From Bradyrhizobium sp. AUGA SZCCT0176 (lineage in GTDB: Bacteria; Pseudomonadota; Alphaproteobacteria; Rhizobiales; Xanthobacteraceae), in NCBI RefSeq assembly GCF_018130145.1, contig NZ_JAFCMB010000023.1:1-64000 (forward strand): a DNA stretch of 64,000 bases, in the 5' to 3' direction. The position numbers were made by a program, and so were the translations under genes. Below the pieces are notes generated by a model. The model was not told the origin of the DNA. It worked only from the letters and a program-made list of their open reading frames with translations, and made no database searches. Below, in pieces: positions 7,952 to 15,871 of the stretch (positions are counted from its first letter, which is position 1; every line of letters starts with the position of its first letter).

Positions 7952-9376
7952 TCAATACTTGGCGACGACCGGACCGCTGCCGAACTTGTAGTTTACACCG
8001 ACGCGTCCGACGTGATCGCGCAGGTCTGTGACCAGCGTGAGCGGTCCGAATCCAGGTTGGGTTACCGCGTAGGTGGCGCTGCCGAGATCGACGTAGAGAT
8101 ACTCGGCCTTGGCACTCCAGTTGCCGCCGAGCGCGGCCTCAATGCCGCCGCCGATGGTCCAGCCGGCTTTGCTGTCGCTGAAGTGCGTGGTCTGGTTCAG
8201 GGGCGGAACCTGCTGATTGATGGTGGTCTTGATCTCACCGAACGCAGCACCGCCTGTGACGTAGAACAGCGCGGGTCCGGCGGCATAGCCCAGCCGTCCG
8301 CGCGCCGTTGCGAGCCACGACAGCTCCTGGGTGAAATTCTGCGTCAGGGTGCCCAGCGTCGGCTGGCATAGTCTGCAGATCGTGTCCTTCTGGCCGCTCC
8401 ACTGAAAGTCGCCTTCCAGACCCAGCACGACATTGCTGACCTGCCAATTGTAGCCAACCTGCGCGCCACCGACGACGCCGTCGGGCGCGATGGTGAGCTG
8501 ATCATTGGGCAGTACAAAGGTCTGGACGCCAGCATTGCGGGCGACGCCATAGCCGACATTGCCGCCGACGTAAGCGCCGGTCCAATTGTAGGCGAGCAGA
8601 ACGGGAGCTTTGGCGAACATAGGCGCAGCTGCCGGGGCCGGCGGGGCGCCAAATCTATAGTTCACGCCGACGCGTCCGACATGGTTGCGCACATCGCTGG
8701 TGGCGACTTGCGTACCACCGCCGAAGGCGAGAGGGATGATCTGCGTGTTCGAAACACTGCCGAGATCGACATAGAGATATTCGACCTTGGCTGTCCAGTT
8801 GCCGGCGAGCGCTGCCTCGACGCCGCCGCCGGCGGTCCATCCCGTCTTGCTATTGGTTGCGGTCGCCGACGGCGCTCCGAAGCAGCAATCCAGGGTCTGT
8901 CGGATTTCCCCATAAGCCGCGCCGCCGGTGGCGTAGAACAGGGCCGGTCCGGCCGCATATCCCAACCGCCCGCGCACGGTTCCGAACCACGGCATCTCCT
9001 GGGCGACACCACGACCAATAACGCCAGGAGGGAAACTGATGCAGTTAAAGCAATACGAATCCCGTTGGTCCGTCCACTGCCAGTCGGCTTCGGCGCCGAG
9101 CACCCAATTGCCTACTTGCCAATTATATCCGATCTGTAGGCCACCGAGCACACCGCGCGGGGCGAGTGTTACCCTGTCGGTCGGAGGTGCGCCGAAGAAC
9201 GGTTCGCTGGAATTGTGTCCGACTCCATATCCGAAATTGCCGCCAACATAGAAACCCGTCCAGCTATAGACGGATGCGGCCATCGGAGCCTTTGCCGGCC
9301 TGGCGGGAATATCCGCCGCTTGAGCGGTTACGACCGTAGCGATTGCGATCGCCATACCAAGCAGCACACGCTTCAT
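7952..9376 (-). CDS. Tandem-duplicated outer-membrane beta-barrel protein (Omp25/Omp31-like)
   Basis: The product has 474 residues from ATG 9376, chosen because AAAGGA lies eight bases upstream; ATG 9385 overlaps that site. Residues 1-21 form a signal peptide ending AQA. Two homologous barrel units follow, roughly residues 35-245 and 260-474. Both carry WTGFYVGGN- or WTGAYVGGN-type starts, GRLGYAAGPALFY-x-TGGAA, NW-[ST]-AK-x-EYLYVDLGS and HVGRVGVNY-x-F endings. The usual rhizobial family member has a single unit of about 230 residues, so this is an internal duplication. The first unit has CFNC and DCCF, the second CRLC. It is probably an abundant surface protein; its exact role is unknown. 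Confidence 0.88.
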   Translation of the reverse strand: MKRVLLGMAIAIATVVTAQAADIPARPAKAPMAASVYSWTGFYVGGNFGYGVGHNSSEPFFGAPPTDRVTLAPRGVLGGLQIGYNWQVGNWVLGAEADWQWTDQRDSYCFNCISFPPGVIGRGVAQEMPWFGTVRGRLGYAAGPALFYATGGAAYGEIRQTLDCCFGAPSATATNSKTGWTAGGGVEAALAGNWTAKVEYLYVDLGSVSNTQIIPLAFGGGTQVATSDVRNHVGRVGVNYRFGAPPAPAAAPMFAKAPVLLAYNWTGAYVGGNVGYGVARNAGVQTFVLPNDQLTIAPDGVVGGAQVGYNWQVSNVVLGLEGDFQWSGQKDTICRLCQPTLGTLTQNFTQELSWLATARGRLGYAAGPALFYVTGGAAFGEIKTTINQQVPPLNQTTHFSDSKAGWTIGGGIEAALGGNWSAKAEYLYVDLGSATYAVTQPGFGPLTLVTDLRDHVGRVGVNYKFGSGPVVAKY

Positions 9377-9558
9377 TCCCAGCATCCTTTAATCGTATGA
9401 CCCGATTCACTCTATCAAATCGGGCGGACGCATGTGTGATCGCGCTGCAACACCTGAGCGGGAATCAATATTACTGTGGCGATCGTTGGGTGAATCACTC
9501 GTCTGCGCGCAGGCGGGCCTACTGTCCGTCACCGACCCTGATCACCGCCAGCCCCGGG

Positions 9559-9602
9559 GGTACTCCGAACTAGTTCGAAAGGGTCAAGCGACTTGCGGTA
9601 AC
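9559..9602. repeat. 44-bp palindrome-bearing motif, copy 1
   Basis: This segment starts GGTACTCCGAACTAGTTCG and ends TGCGGTAAC. It matches 62875-62918 at 38 of 44 positions without gaps. Its core CCGAACTAGTTCGA is one base short of a perfect 14-bp palindrome, and copy 2 is perfect. It lies in the otherwise gene-free 9377-9731 interval upstream of the duplicated barrel gene. A hairpin-like GCCCGCC/GGCGGGGC follows at about 9628-9650. The function is unknown. Confidence 0.75.
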
Positions 9603-9731
9603 AATGCCCCGCGTTTTTTTCCCACTTGCCCGCCGAGAATGGCGGGGCTTCTTCGTCGGCGCAAATTCGGATGCCGCGTTATCGTTCCCGAGGAGCGCCG
9701 GTGTGCCGATGATTCTGACGGGCGACCCCGC

Positions 9732-9854
9732 CTATGTGCCGAGTGCGCCTATGAACAGCGCAAGCAAACCCGTTGACCCGACAACGGATGCCCAGAACAG
9801 CCAATCGAAACGTGGGCGCTTAAAAGGAAGTCTCGGCGGGTCGAATTTGGACAT
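9732..9854 (-). CDS. Candidate one-TM microprotein (40 aa)
   Basis: ATG 9854 is preceded by AAGGGA with eight-base spacing. The product starts MSKFDPPRLPFKRPRFDWLF, has a basic N-terminus and then a hydrophobic segment (SVVGSTGLLALFIGALGT) to the stop. The pattern of a positive cytosolic end and one helix is like that of other small inner-membrane proteins. No family is recognised. Support is limited to the ribosome-binding site, the topology and its position among other microprotein genes on the same strand. Confidence 0.5.
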   Translation of the reverse strand: MSKFDPPRLPFKRPRFDWLFWASVVGSTGLLALFIGALGT

Positions 9855-10125
9855 GTGTCGCGTCCCTTGAAGCCGGGAGCACAACACTCTCATATTACCC
9901 GTGGTCCGGTCGATGACGCCCCTTGGGTAACTCCAAATCCCCGGCTCCCGATACAGCGGCCGTTCCAGAAGGTGTGAGGTTTGCTAACACTTTTGCAAAC
10001 CAGCTGCTTGGGACGGAGTGGAACGAGATAGGACCAGAGAATCAACTCGGCTGTGAAAACCCTGGTATTTACGGGCTCTTTGGCACTAGGCGCGATCGAC
10101 TGGTACTCTATAGTCACCTGGCTCA

Positions 10126-10707
10126 TTATCGCTCTGGCCCGTCGCCGCCGCGAGCGACATTCGTTTCCATCGATTGAAGATCTGCGAGACTAAGCCAGAC
10201 CATTTCGCTGGATGGCGTGATTAACATGCGACGAATGATTGACGAGGTAACTCCCAATTCTTTTGCAACGCTAGCCATCGACTGTGTTGCAGAACGAGAC
10301 TCGGTCCCTTTATCGGCGGCGCCATGCACTCCGATGCGGGCGCGATGGTTTGCGGTTTTTGTTTCCCCGGCCGCAAAAATGAGAAAGCACGCCGATGCGC
10401 AAGTTGCGTCCCGCCCTACATTCGTTGAGATTTTTGCAGACTTGACCACGGCTGCCAGCAGCACACCTTCTCGCAAGTTGCCGCCATCAGAGTGCAACCG
10501 CAGCGAGGTCACCAGTTTACCCGCGTCATTCGCCGCTTTGATGCGCGCTTGCAGTAAGTCAGCATCGCCAGGCGCAATATTGCCGGAGATGGAAATTTCG
10601 ACGTGATCGTCTTTGAGATTAAGGGACTTTATCTCGGCAGCGGCTGCGACCGACGCGCTCAGTGCGAATAGTCCCGCATTAACGAGCCCGTAAACCGCAA
10701 TTCCCAA
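10126..10707 (-). CDS. ClpP/crotonase-fold periplasmic protein (COG3904-like)
   Basis: The protein has 193 residues and an N-terminal signal sequence ending near AAAAEI. Residues ~65-130 resemble the Clp-protease-like fold: SLRLHSDGGNLREGVLLAAV, then TCASACFLIFAAG with the nucleophile-type Ser in SACF, and RIGVHGA with the candidate His. Such secreted ClpP-like proteins are common in rhizobia and their substrates are unknown. The start is a TTG at 10707 with only a weak upstream GGAAA, so the N-terminus is provisional. The C-terminal tail ends ARGGDGPER, after WLSLADLQSM. Confidence 0.7.
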   Translation of the reverse strand: MGIAVYGLVNAGLFALSASVAAAAEIKSLNLKDDHVEISISGNIAPGDADLLQARIKAANDAGKLVTSLRLHSDGGNLREGVLLAAVVKSAKISTNVGRDATCASACFLIFAAGETKTANHRARIGVHGAADKGTESRSATQSMASVAKELGVTSSIIRRMLITPSSEMVWLSLADLQSMETNVARGGDGPER

Positions 10708-10844
10708 CTTTTCCGCTCGCAGAAAAGCGAGTCACTCATTTTATTCCTTTCGCCTTCAGGCCCGGTACTCCCCGTTGTGCGCCGCACGCTGCCTAACTCG
10801 CAGGGAAATCCACCGGAAGGACCACGCATAGCCCTCGGCCGATT

Positions 10845-10863
10845 GGCCTCAGGTGGCCTTTTT
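10845..10863 (+). terminator. Possible intrinsic terminator on the plus strand
   Basis: GGCC-TCAGGT-GGCC forms a short stem followed by TTTTT. No plus-strand gene is visible directly upstream, so it may close an unannotated small RNA or be chance. It is given at low confidence to describe the 10708-10920 gap, where nothing else is evident. Confidence 0.25.
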
Positions 10864-10920
10864 CAATCGCCCGGCGCGACGCCCTACGTCCAGAGGTGGG
10901 ACGAGGCCCCCCTCCCAGGA

Positions 10921-11019
10921 CTAGCTGAAGGCGAGAACGAGCCAACCTGAGCACAACAGCACAAGGGCGGTGACGATTAGCGCAAGGAACCCGTCAGACA
11001 CGAAGTCATGATTACTCAT
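10921..11019 (-). CDS. 32-residue one-TM microprotein, paralogue 1
   Basis: ATG 11019 is preceded by a near-perfect AGGAGGT, five bases away, the strongest ribosome-binding site in this part of the window. The product starts MSNHDFVSDGFLALIVTALV and continues as one hydrophobic helix to the C-terminus, with a single Cys at position 23. It is 19/32 identical to the product of 11214-11312, and the ~55-bp leaders are also alike, so the two are a tandem duplication. A longer in-frame TTG start upstream would lose the site and the homology. The function is unknown; a membrane-embedded regulatory or stress role is only a guess. Confidence 0.75.
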   Translation of the reverse strand: MSNHDFVSDGFLALIVTALVLLCSGWLVLAFS

Positions 11020-11077
11020 GGTACACCTCCTGCCGCTAACTGGAGGCTGGCCCGCATTTATTAAAAATTTCGGAATC
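11020..11077 (-). promoter_or_regulatory. Duplicated leader of microprotein 1
   Basis: Read on the minus strand, this stretch begins GATTCCGAAATTTTTAATAA and includes GCCTCCAG and GGCAGGAGGTGTACC before the start codon. It aligns with 11313-11366 upstream of the second paralogue, where most positions are conserved apart from small gaps near the ribosome-binding site. Conservation of untranslated sequence together with the coding part suggests shared transcriptional or translational control. Confidence 0.5.
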
Positions 11078-11213
11078 GGCTTAAGGAAGTCACCGCCTAC
11101 GAACAAGTGGTGAACGGGCTTGCTGCCATTTTGCTAGGGGCGTGCCGCCGGGGAAAGCGTCAATTCGCGCGGTGACGGTGCCATCCCGCCCAGCAATGCG
11201 GAAGGCTTGCGGT

Positions 11214-11312
11214 CTAGCCGAGCGCGAAAGCCAGCAAGCTTGAGCACAGCAGCACCAGGCTGGCCGTGGTCAGTGCGAGGAATCCGTTAGAGACCAAATC
11301 GTGGTTGCGCAT
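11214..11312 (-). CDS. 32-residue one-TM microprotein, paralogue 2
   Basis: ATG 11312 has GGCAGGTGT directly upstream. The product starts MRNHDLVSNGFLALTTASLV and is a single hydrophobic helix with Cys at position 23. Shared positions with paralogue 1 include NHD (3-5), VS (7-8), GFLAL (10-14), LVLLCS (19-24), L27 and A30. Both genes are exactly 33 codons. The identical length, the conserved leader and the substitution pattern argue for two maintained genes rather than chance ORFs. Confidence 0.75.
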   Translation of the reverse strand: MRNHDLVSNGFLALTTASLVLLCSSLLAFALG

Positions 11313-11366
11313 GATACACCTGCCACTCTGGATGCTCGTCCGAATTGATTAAAGCTTTCCGAATCT
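11313..11366 (-). promoter_or_regulatory. Duplicated leader of microprotein 2
   Basis: The minus-strand sequence begins GATTCGGAAAGCTTTAATCA and includes GCATCCAG and GGCAGGTGTATC before ATG 11312. It is homologous to 11020-11077. The shared A/T-rich TTTAAT element may be part of a promoter or a leader structure. The transcription start is not known. Confidence 0.5.
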
Positions 11367-11396
11367 CCCGCCTCGAAAGAGGTGATGCGTCTTTCT

Positions 11397-11437
11397 GCTT
11401 GGGGCTCAGCCTCAAGCAGGGCCTGAAACTCAGGCCC
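11397..11437 (-). other. Two adjacent stem-loops at the 3' end of microprotein 3
   Basis: GGGCCTGA-AAC-TCAGGCCC (11419-11437) is a perfect 8-bp stem that contains the stop codon of the 11430-11519 gene. Directly downstream on that strand, 11397-11417 forms a second stem (GCTTGGGGCT / AGCCTCAAGC, one G-T pair). No T-run follows on the minus strand, so a classic terminator is not certain. mRNA 3'-end protection or an attenuator-like structure are alternatives. Confidence 0.55.
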
Positions 11438-11519
11438 GGGATCGATAGCCTTCGAATGCATGAGCCAGGAAAATCGCCGCGCTCACCAGGCCCATAATCG
11501 CTGTAACCGTCTCAATCAT
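11430..11519 (-). CDS. 29-residue one-TM microprotein
   Basis: ATG 11519 lies about eight bases after AAAGGA. The product starts MIETVTAIMGLVSAAIFLAH and ends AFEGYRSRA: a hydrophobic helix (residues ~4-20) with a basic C-terminal tail. I recall similar unnamed ~29-residue proteins in Bradyrhizobium annotations, but this was not checked. It is the first of three microprotein genes in a row on the minus strand. Its orientation and spacing (117 bp before the next leader) fit separate small transcripts. Confidence 0.65.
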   Translation of the reverse strand: MIETVTAIMGLVSAAIFLAHAFEGYRSRA

Positions 11520-11890
11520 CGCACAAATCCTTTGCGCCCCTGCACGCACAGAACGACTGCGCCGTTGCACAGTCAAAAAGATTCCGTGGCCAAAACGAAA
11601 GTCCGGGCCGAGTGATGATTTGCTGCAACAGATTGTCTGAAAGCGGGACAGGGCAGGGATGGTTTATGGGCGATCGTCACAATGAAGCCCGTAAATCGCC
11701 GGGGGACCGAGGCAATCCCGAGGCGACGGTGGATAGCAACCATTGATTCACCACGGCGGCGCGCACCGCATTTCCGCCGTGTTCGGGTTGCGATATCTTT
11801 ACGACTTGGTGCGGAGGTGGGCCGTATCAAGGAATCAGGCCATGCAGCCTCTACGTAGGCATGCGGCCGCGAGAATGGTATTTGGGGCAA
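11520..11890. other. Intergenic region, no gene seen
   Basis: This divergent gap lies between the microprotein genes (minus) and rlpA (plus). Several ORFs pass through it, but none has a ribosome-binding site or protein-like composition. It presumably holds promoters for both sides. No specific operator was identified. Confidence 0.5.
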
Positions 11891-12817
11891 ATGGGGATTC
11901 GACGGTCGAAATCGATGGTCCGGGTGGCGCGTGGTGCTGCTGCCGTGGCCGCCTGTCTCCTGCTTGCCAATTGCGCCTCGTCGGGCAAGTTCGCGAGCCG
12001 CGTCGATCCCAAATACGGAGTTTCCTCAAGCCCCCGGGTGGTGGCGATGGGTGAACCCGTGCCGAAGGGCGGCGGCACCTACCGGATCGGCAAGCCCTAC
12101 ACCGTGGCCGGCCGGGTCTACGTGCCCGAGGAAGACCCCGACTATCGTGCGGAAGGCATGGCCTCCTGGTATGGCGACGATTTCCATGGCCGGCTGACCG
12201 CCAATGGCGAAGTATTCGACATGCTCTCGCTGACCGCAGCCCATCCAACGCTGCCGATCCCCAGCTACGCCCGCGTCACCAATTTGCGTAACGGCAAATC
12301 GCTGGTCGTCCGCGTCAATGACCGCGGCCCATACCATGGCAACCGCCTCATCGACGTCTCGAACAAGGCGGCCGAACTCCTTGATTTCAAAAGCAATGGT
12401 GTCGCCAAGGTACGTGTTGAATATGTCGGGCGGGCCCCCTTGGAGGGTTCCGACGACCGCCAGCTCATGGCGACCTTGCGGACCGGCGTTCCGGCGCCGT
12501 CACCATCCACAGTGCGGGTGGCTTCCGCCCGGCCGTTCGTTCCCGAGATGCCGTCCACCGCGGGGCGGATCCGGGGCGAGGTTCCGATGCCGGAAGGGCG
12601 GCCTTATAGCCTCGGCAACAGCTCGGCCGACTACGCCTCGATCAATGCCACCTCGGAAATATCGGCCTCCAACCGCTCGCGCGGCCGGGCGTTGGAAAAT
12701 CCACGTGCGGTGTCTTACGAAAACGAGGCGGGCTATGCGGCCACGCCGCGCTCGGCCTATCTGCCGATCGATCCGCGGGGCCCGAGCGAGGTTCTGAGCG
12801 GGCGCGGGCTCTACTGA
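11891..12817 (+). CDS. rlpA: RlpA-type septal/rare lipoprotein A (DPBB domain)
   Basis: From ATG 11891 the product is a 308-residue lipoprotein with a signal peptide and lipobox LANC (Cys ~28). A double-psi beta-barrel at about residues 90-180 carries GMASWYGDDFHGRLTANGE, SYARVTNLRNGKSLVVRVND and RGPYHGNRLIDVS. RlpA proteins act on denuded peptidoglycan glycan strands at the septum. The C-terminal ~130 residues are Pro/Ser-rich and variable, with no SPOR domain, unlike the E. coli protein. The start could also be ATG 11915 (MVRVARG). The 3' end overlaps the convergent hydrolase gene by a few bases. Confidence 0.85.
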   Translation: MGIRRSKSMVRVARGAAAVAACLLLANCASSGKFASRVDPKYGVSSSPRVVAMGEPVPKGGGTYRIGKPYTVAGRVYVPEEDPDYRAEGMASWYGDDFHGRLTANGEVFDMLSLTAAHPTLPIPSYARVTNLRNGKSLVVRVNDRGPYHGNRLIDVSNKAAELLDFKSNGVAKVRVEYVGRAPLEGSDDRQLMATLRTGVPAPSPSTVRVASARPFVPEMPSTAGRIRGEVPMPEGRPYSLGNSSADYASINATSEISASNRSRGRALENPRAVSYENEAGYAATPRSAYLPIDPRGPSEVLSGRGLY

Positions 12818-13752
12818 TTCTTCAGGAAGGCTATCAAAGCGGCGTTGACCTCATCGGGCCGTTCCTGCTGAATCCAGTGACCGGCGCCGTCGATGATCAG
12901 CTTTTGCCGCAGGTTGGGCAGCACCCGCTCCAGTTCCGTGACGCGCTTGGCGCCGATCAGGCCGGTGATAACGGAATCTTTCGACCCCGCGACGAACAAT
13001 GACGGCTGGTGGATCTGGGCGCCCTGCCAGGGGGCGGTTAGTTCCCAGTTGCGGTCGAGATTGCGGTACCAGTTCAGTCCGCCGCGGAAGCCGGATTCGC
13101 GATAGACCTTGGCAAAATAGGCGATGTCGGCCTCATCAAGCCAATCCGGCAGCTTCACGACGGGGCTGATGTTGCCGAGAAAGCCCTTACCCTCGGTGAT
13201 GTAGAGCGCGGCGGGGTCGGACACCCCGCGCCCAAGCACCAGGCGCATGGTCAAGGCGACATCCCGCTCGAACTCGGCCTCGGCAACGCCGGGGGTCTGA
13301 AAGTATTGCCAATAGAAATTGGTGATCCCACCGTCGCGCAGGCTGTCCAGCGGCCGGCCGCGGCCGCGGAATGGGGGCGGTACGCTGAGGCCCGCGACTT
13401 TCGTAAAGACGTCCGGGCGGAACATCGCCGCGTGCCATGCAACCGGCGCGCCCCAATCATGGCCGACAATGACGGCCTGCTTTTCGCCCAGCGCCGACAC
13501 CAGCGCGACCATGTCGCCGACATTGTCGAAGATGCTGTAAGCCCCGATTTCGGCGGGCGCGCTGCTGCGGCCAAAGCCGCGCATGTCCGGCGCCACGACA
13601 TGGAAACCGGCTGCCGCGATCGCAGGGATCTGGTGCCGCCACGAATAGGAAAGTTCCGGCCAGCCGTGACAGAGCAGCACCAGCGGACCCTGACCTTGCT
13701 CGAGCACAAATAACTCGATCCCGCCTGCGGAAATGGTGCGTGAGGATGGCAT
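12811..13752 (-). CDS. Alpha/beta hydrolase, epoxide-hydrolase type
   Basis: The product has 313 residues from ATG 13752 (MPSSRTISAGG). It shows the HGWP oxyanion motif (29-32), the nucleophile elbow VGHDWG with Asp99, a late acid in GSKDSVI and the catalytic His in GAGHWIQQERP. An Asp nucleophile with HGWP is the epoxide-hydrolase subgroup pattern; haloalkane dehalogenases are the nearest alternative. A longer TTG start (13887) would overlap the divergent carboxypeptidase promoter region and is not favoured. The substrate is unknown. Confidence 0.85.
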   Translation of the reverse strand: MPSSRTISAGGIELFVLEQGQGPLVLLCHGWPELSYSWRHQIPAIAAAGFHVVAPDMRGFGRSSAPAEIGAYSIFDNVGDMVALVSALGEKQAVIVGHDWGAPVAWHAAMFRPDVFTKVAGLSVPPPFRGRGRPLDSLRDGGITNFYWQYFQTPGVAEAEFERDVALTMRLVLGRGVSDPAALYITEGKGFLGNISPVVKLPDWLDEADIAYFAKVYRESGFRGGLNWYRNLDRNWELTAPWQGAQIHQPSLFVAGSKDSVITGLIGAKRVTELERVLPNLRQKLIIDGAGHWIQQERPDEVNAALIAFLKNQ

Positions 13753-13919
13753 CGCGTTTCCGCCCTGTTTTTCGTATCTTGTCGGGAAATTGCAGCGCTT
13801 GGGAAGGATACGGTCGTTCGGTCGGCGCCGCAATTGGATCGGCTGATCCACAAGTCCAAAAACCTGTGTTGTTTGCGATACTTCCAACTGTTAGAACGCC
13901 GGGATTCAGGACATCGCCA

Positions 13920-15182
13920 ATGGCTGCCGACAGACCCGTTTCCCGCAAATCTGACGCCGCGGCCGCACGTCCGTGGCGGGGCCTGATCGCGGCCACGCTG
14001 GCACTGGCCGTCGGATGGGGCGGGATCGTCTACGCCGCCAACAACAGCGTGCAGGGCGCCAAGAAGGAAGCGGAGGGTGGCTTTGACGGCGACGCGCCGA
14101 CCGCGATCCTGATCGAAGGCACCAGCGGCAGCGTGCTGTTCGAGAAGAATGCCGACGAGTTGCGGGCGCCGTCGAGCATGATGAAGCTGATGACGGCCGA
14201 GGTGGTGTTCAACGCCGTCAAGACCGGCAAGGTCAAATTGACCGACGAATACCGCATCAGCGAAAACGCCTGGCGCAAAGGCGGCGCGCCGGCGGGCGGC
14301 TCGACCATGTTTGCCATCCTCAACAGCAAGGTTTCGGTCGACGACCTCCTGAAGGGCGCGATCATCCAGAGCGGCAACGACTCCTGCATCGCGCTCGCCG
14401 AGGGGATGGCCGGAAACGAAAAGATCTTTGCCGCCGAATTCTTGACCAAGCGGGCGCGCGAGCTCGGCATGACCAGGTCGACCTTCGGCAATTCAAACGG
14501 GCTGCCCGATCCCGCCAACAAGATGACGGTGCGGGAACTGGCCAACCTCTCGCGTCATATCATCCTGACCTATCCGGACATGTACAAGCTGTTCGCGGAG
14601 AGGGAATTCATCTGGAACAAGATCCGGCAACAGAACCGCAATCCGCTGTTGAACTCGCTTAACGGTGCCGACGGGCTGAAGACCGGTTACACCAAGGACG
14701 GCGGCTACGGGATGGTCGGCTCCGCCGTCCAGAACGACATCCGGCTGATTGTCGTGATCAACGGGCTTGAAGACCCCGACGATCGCGCGTCGGAAGCCAA
14801 GAAAATGCTGGAATGGGGGTTCCGCAATTTCGAGGCGCGGACGCTGTTCGCGGCCAATCAACAGGTCGGATACGCCAAGGTGTTCGGCGGTGAAAGCCGA
14901 TCGGTCAAGCTGGCGAGCCGCGAGCCGATCAAGGTGATGGTGCCGAAGAACGGTAGCGAAAAACTGATCGCGCGCCTGGTCTATAACGGCCCGGTGCGGG
15001 CGCCGGTCGCCGAGGGCCAGCCGGTCGGAGTGGTGCGGGTCTGGCGCGGCGGCAATGTCGCGATGGAGGCGCCGGTCTATGCTGCGGAGGCGGTCGCGAC
15101 CGGTTCGACGATGCGCCGGGCGATCGACGGCGCCAGCGAGCTTGTCATCGGCATGTTCCGCGCGAGCGCAGAGAAGCTCTGA
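13920..15182 (+). CDS. D-alanyl-D-alanine carboxypeptidase (PBP5/6 family)
   Basis: The product has 420 residues with an N-terminal signal/anchor helix (20-40). The serine-peptidase triad is present: SMMK (Ser86-Lys89), SGND and KTGYT. A PBP5-type C-terminal beta domain follows, with ASREPIKVMVPKNGSEKLIA. The enzyme trims the terminal D-Ala of peptidoglycan pentapeptides in the periplasm. ATG 13920 is chosen because AGGA lies upstream; the frame is open further upstream without a good start. tmk begins 2 bp after its stop, so it may lead the tmk-holB operon. Confidence 0.9.
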   Translation: MAADRPVSRKSDAAAARPWRGLIAATLALAVGWGGIVYAANNSVQGAKKEAEGGFDGDAPTAILIEGTSGSVLFEKNADELRAPSSMMKLMTAEVVFNAVKTGKVKLTDEYRISENAWRKGGAPAGGSTMFAILNSKVSVDDLLKGAIIQSGNDSCIALAEGMAGNEKIFAAEFLTKRARELGMTRSTFGNSNGLPDPANKMTVRELANLSRHIILTYPDMYKLFAEREFIWNKIRQQNRNPLLNSLNGADGLKTGYTKDGGYGMVGSAVQNDIRLIVVINGLEDPDDRASEAKKMLEWGFRNFEARTLFAANQQVGYAKVFGGESRSVKLASREPIKVMVPKNGSEKLIARLVYNGPVRAPVAEGQPVGVVRVWRGGNVAMEAPVYAAEAVATGSTMRRAIDGASELVIGMFRASAEKL

Positions 15183-15184
15183 TT

Positions 15185-15871
15185 ATGGCCGAAGCAACGG
15201 TTAGCCGGCCTTCGGGACGCGGAAAGTTCATTTCGTTCGAAGGCGGCGAGGGCTCCGGAAAGTCCACGCAGATCAAGAAACTTGCCGATCGGCTTGCAAC
15301 GGCAAAACTGCGCGCGATCGTCACCCGCGAGCCCGGCGGCTCGCCTGGCGCCGAAATCATCCGTCATCTCGTGCTGTCGGGCATGGGCAAATTGCTGGGG
15401 CCGGAGGCGGAAACGCTGCTGTTCGCCGCCGCCCGCGACGACCATGTGCGCACGGTGATTCAGCCCGCGCTCAGCCAGGGGATCTGGGTGCTGTGCGACC
15501 GGTTTTCGGATTCGACGCGTGCCTATCAGGGGCGGCTGGGACAGGTCTCGCCCGCCGTGCTCAACGCCATGCAGCGGGTCACCATCGGCGACCTCAAGCC
15601 GGACCTGACCATCATCCTCGATATCCCCGTTGATGTCGGACTGAAGCGCGCCGCCGTCCGCCGCGGCACCGGCGCTCCCGACCGTTTCGAGGCGGAGGAC
15701 GTCAAGTTCCATCAGGATCTGCGCGACGCTTACCAGCAGATCGCCGCCGAAGACCCGCAGCGCTGCGCGCTGATCGATGCCAATGCCGATACCGACACAG
15801 TCGCCACCCACGTCTGGAAGGCCTTGCGCGATCACCTGTTCGCTATTTCCTCGACGGCGAGTTCCGCATGA
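15185..15871 (+). CDS. tmk: Thymidylate kinase
   Basis: The product has 228 residues. The Walker A motif is GGEGSGKST (20-28). The DR(F/Y) motif appears as CDRFSDSTRAYQG, and the LID region holds RRGTGAPDRFE. The enzyme phosphorylates dTMP to dTDP using ATP. The ATG sits 2 bp after the carboxypeptidase stop, and the 3' end overlaps holB by ATGA, so the genes are translationally coupled. Length and motifs are standard for bacterial Tmk. Confidence 0.97.
   Translation: MAEATVSRPSGRGKFISFEGGEGSGKSTQIKKLADRLATAKLRAIVTREPGGSPGAEIIRHLVLSGMGKLLGPEAETLLFAAARDDHVRTVIQPALSQGIWVLCDRFSDSTRAYQGRLGQVSPAVLNAMQRVTIGDLKPDLTIILDIPVDVGLKRAAVRRGTGAPDRFEAEDVKFHQDLRDAYQQIAAEDPQRCALIDANADTDTVATHVWKALRDHLFAISSTASSA

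Noticed and set aside
9604-9870. An 88-codon plus-strand ORF after the 44-bp motif
   Set aside because: Its composition is not protein-like, there is no Shine-Dalgarno site, and the opposite strand holds a better small ORF (9732-9854).
10053-10193. A 46-codon plus-strand ORF starting at GTG with a hydrophobic middle
   Set aside because: It overlaps the 3' end of the ClpP-like gene on the other strand and has no clear ribosome-binding site.
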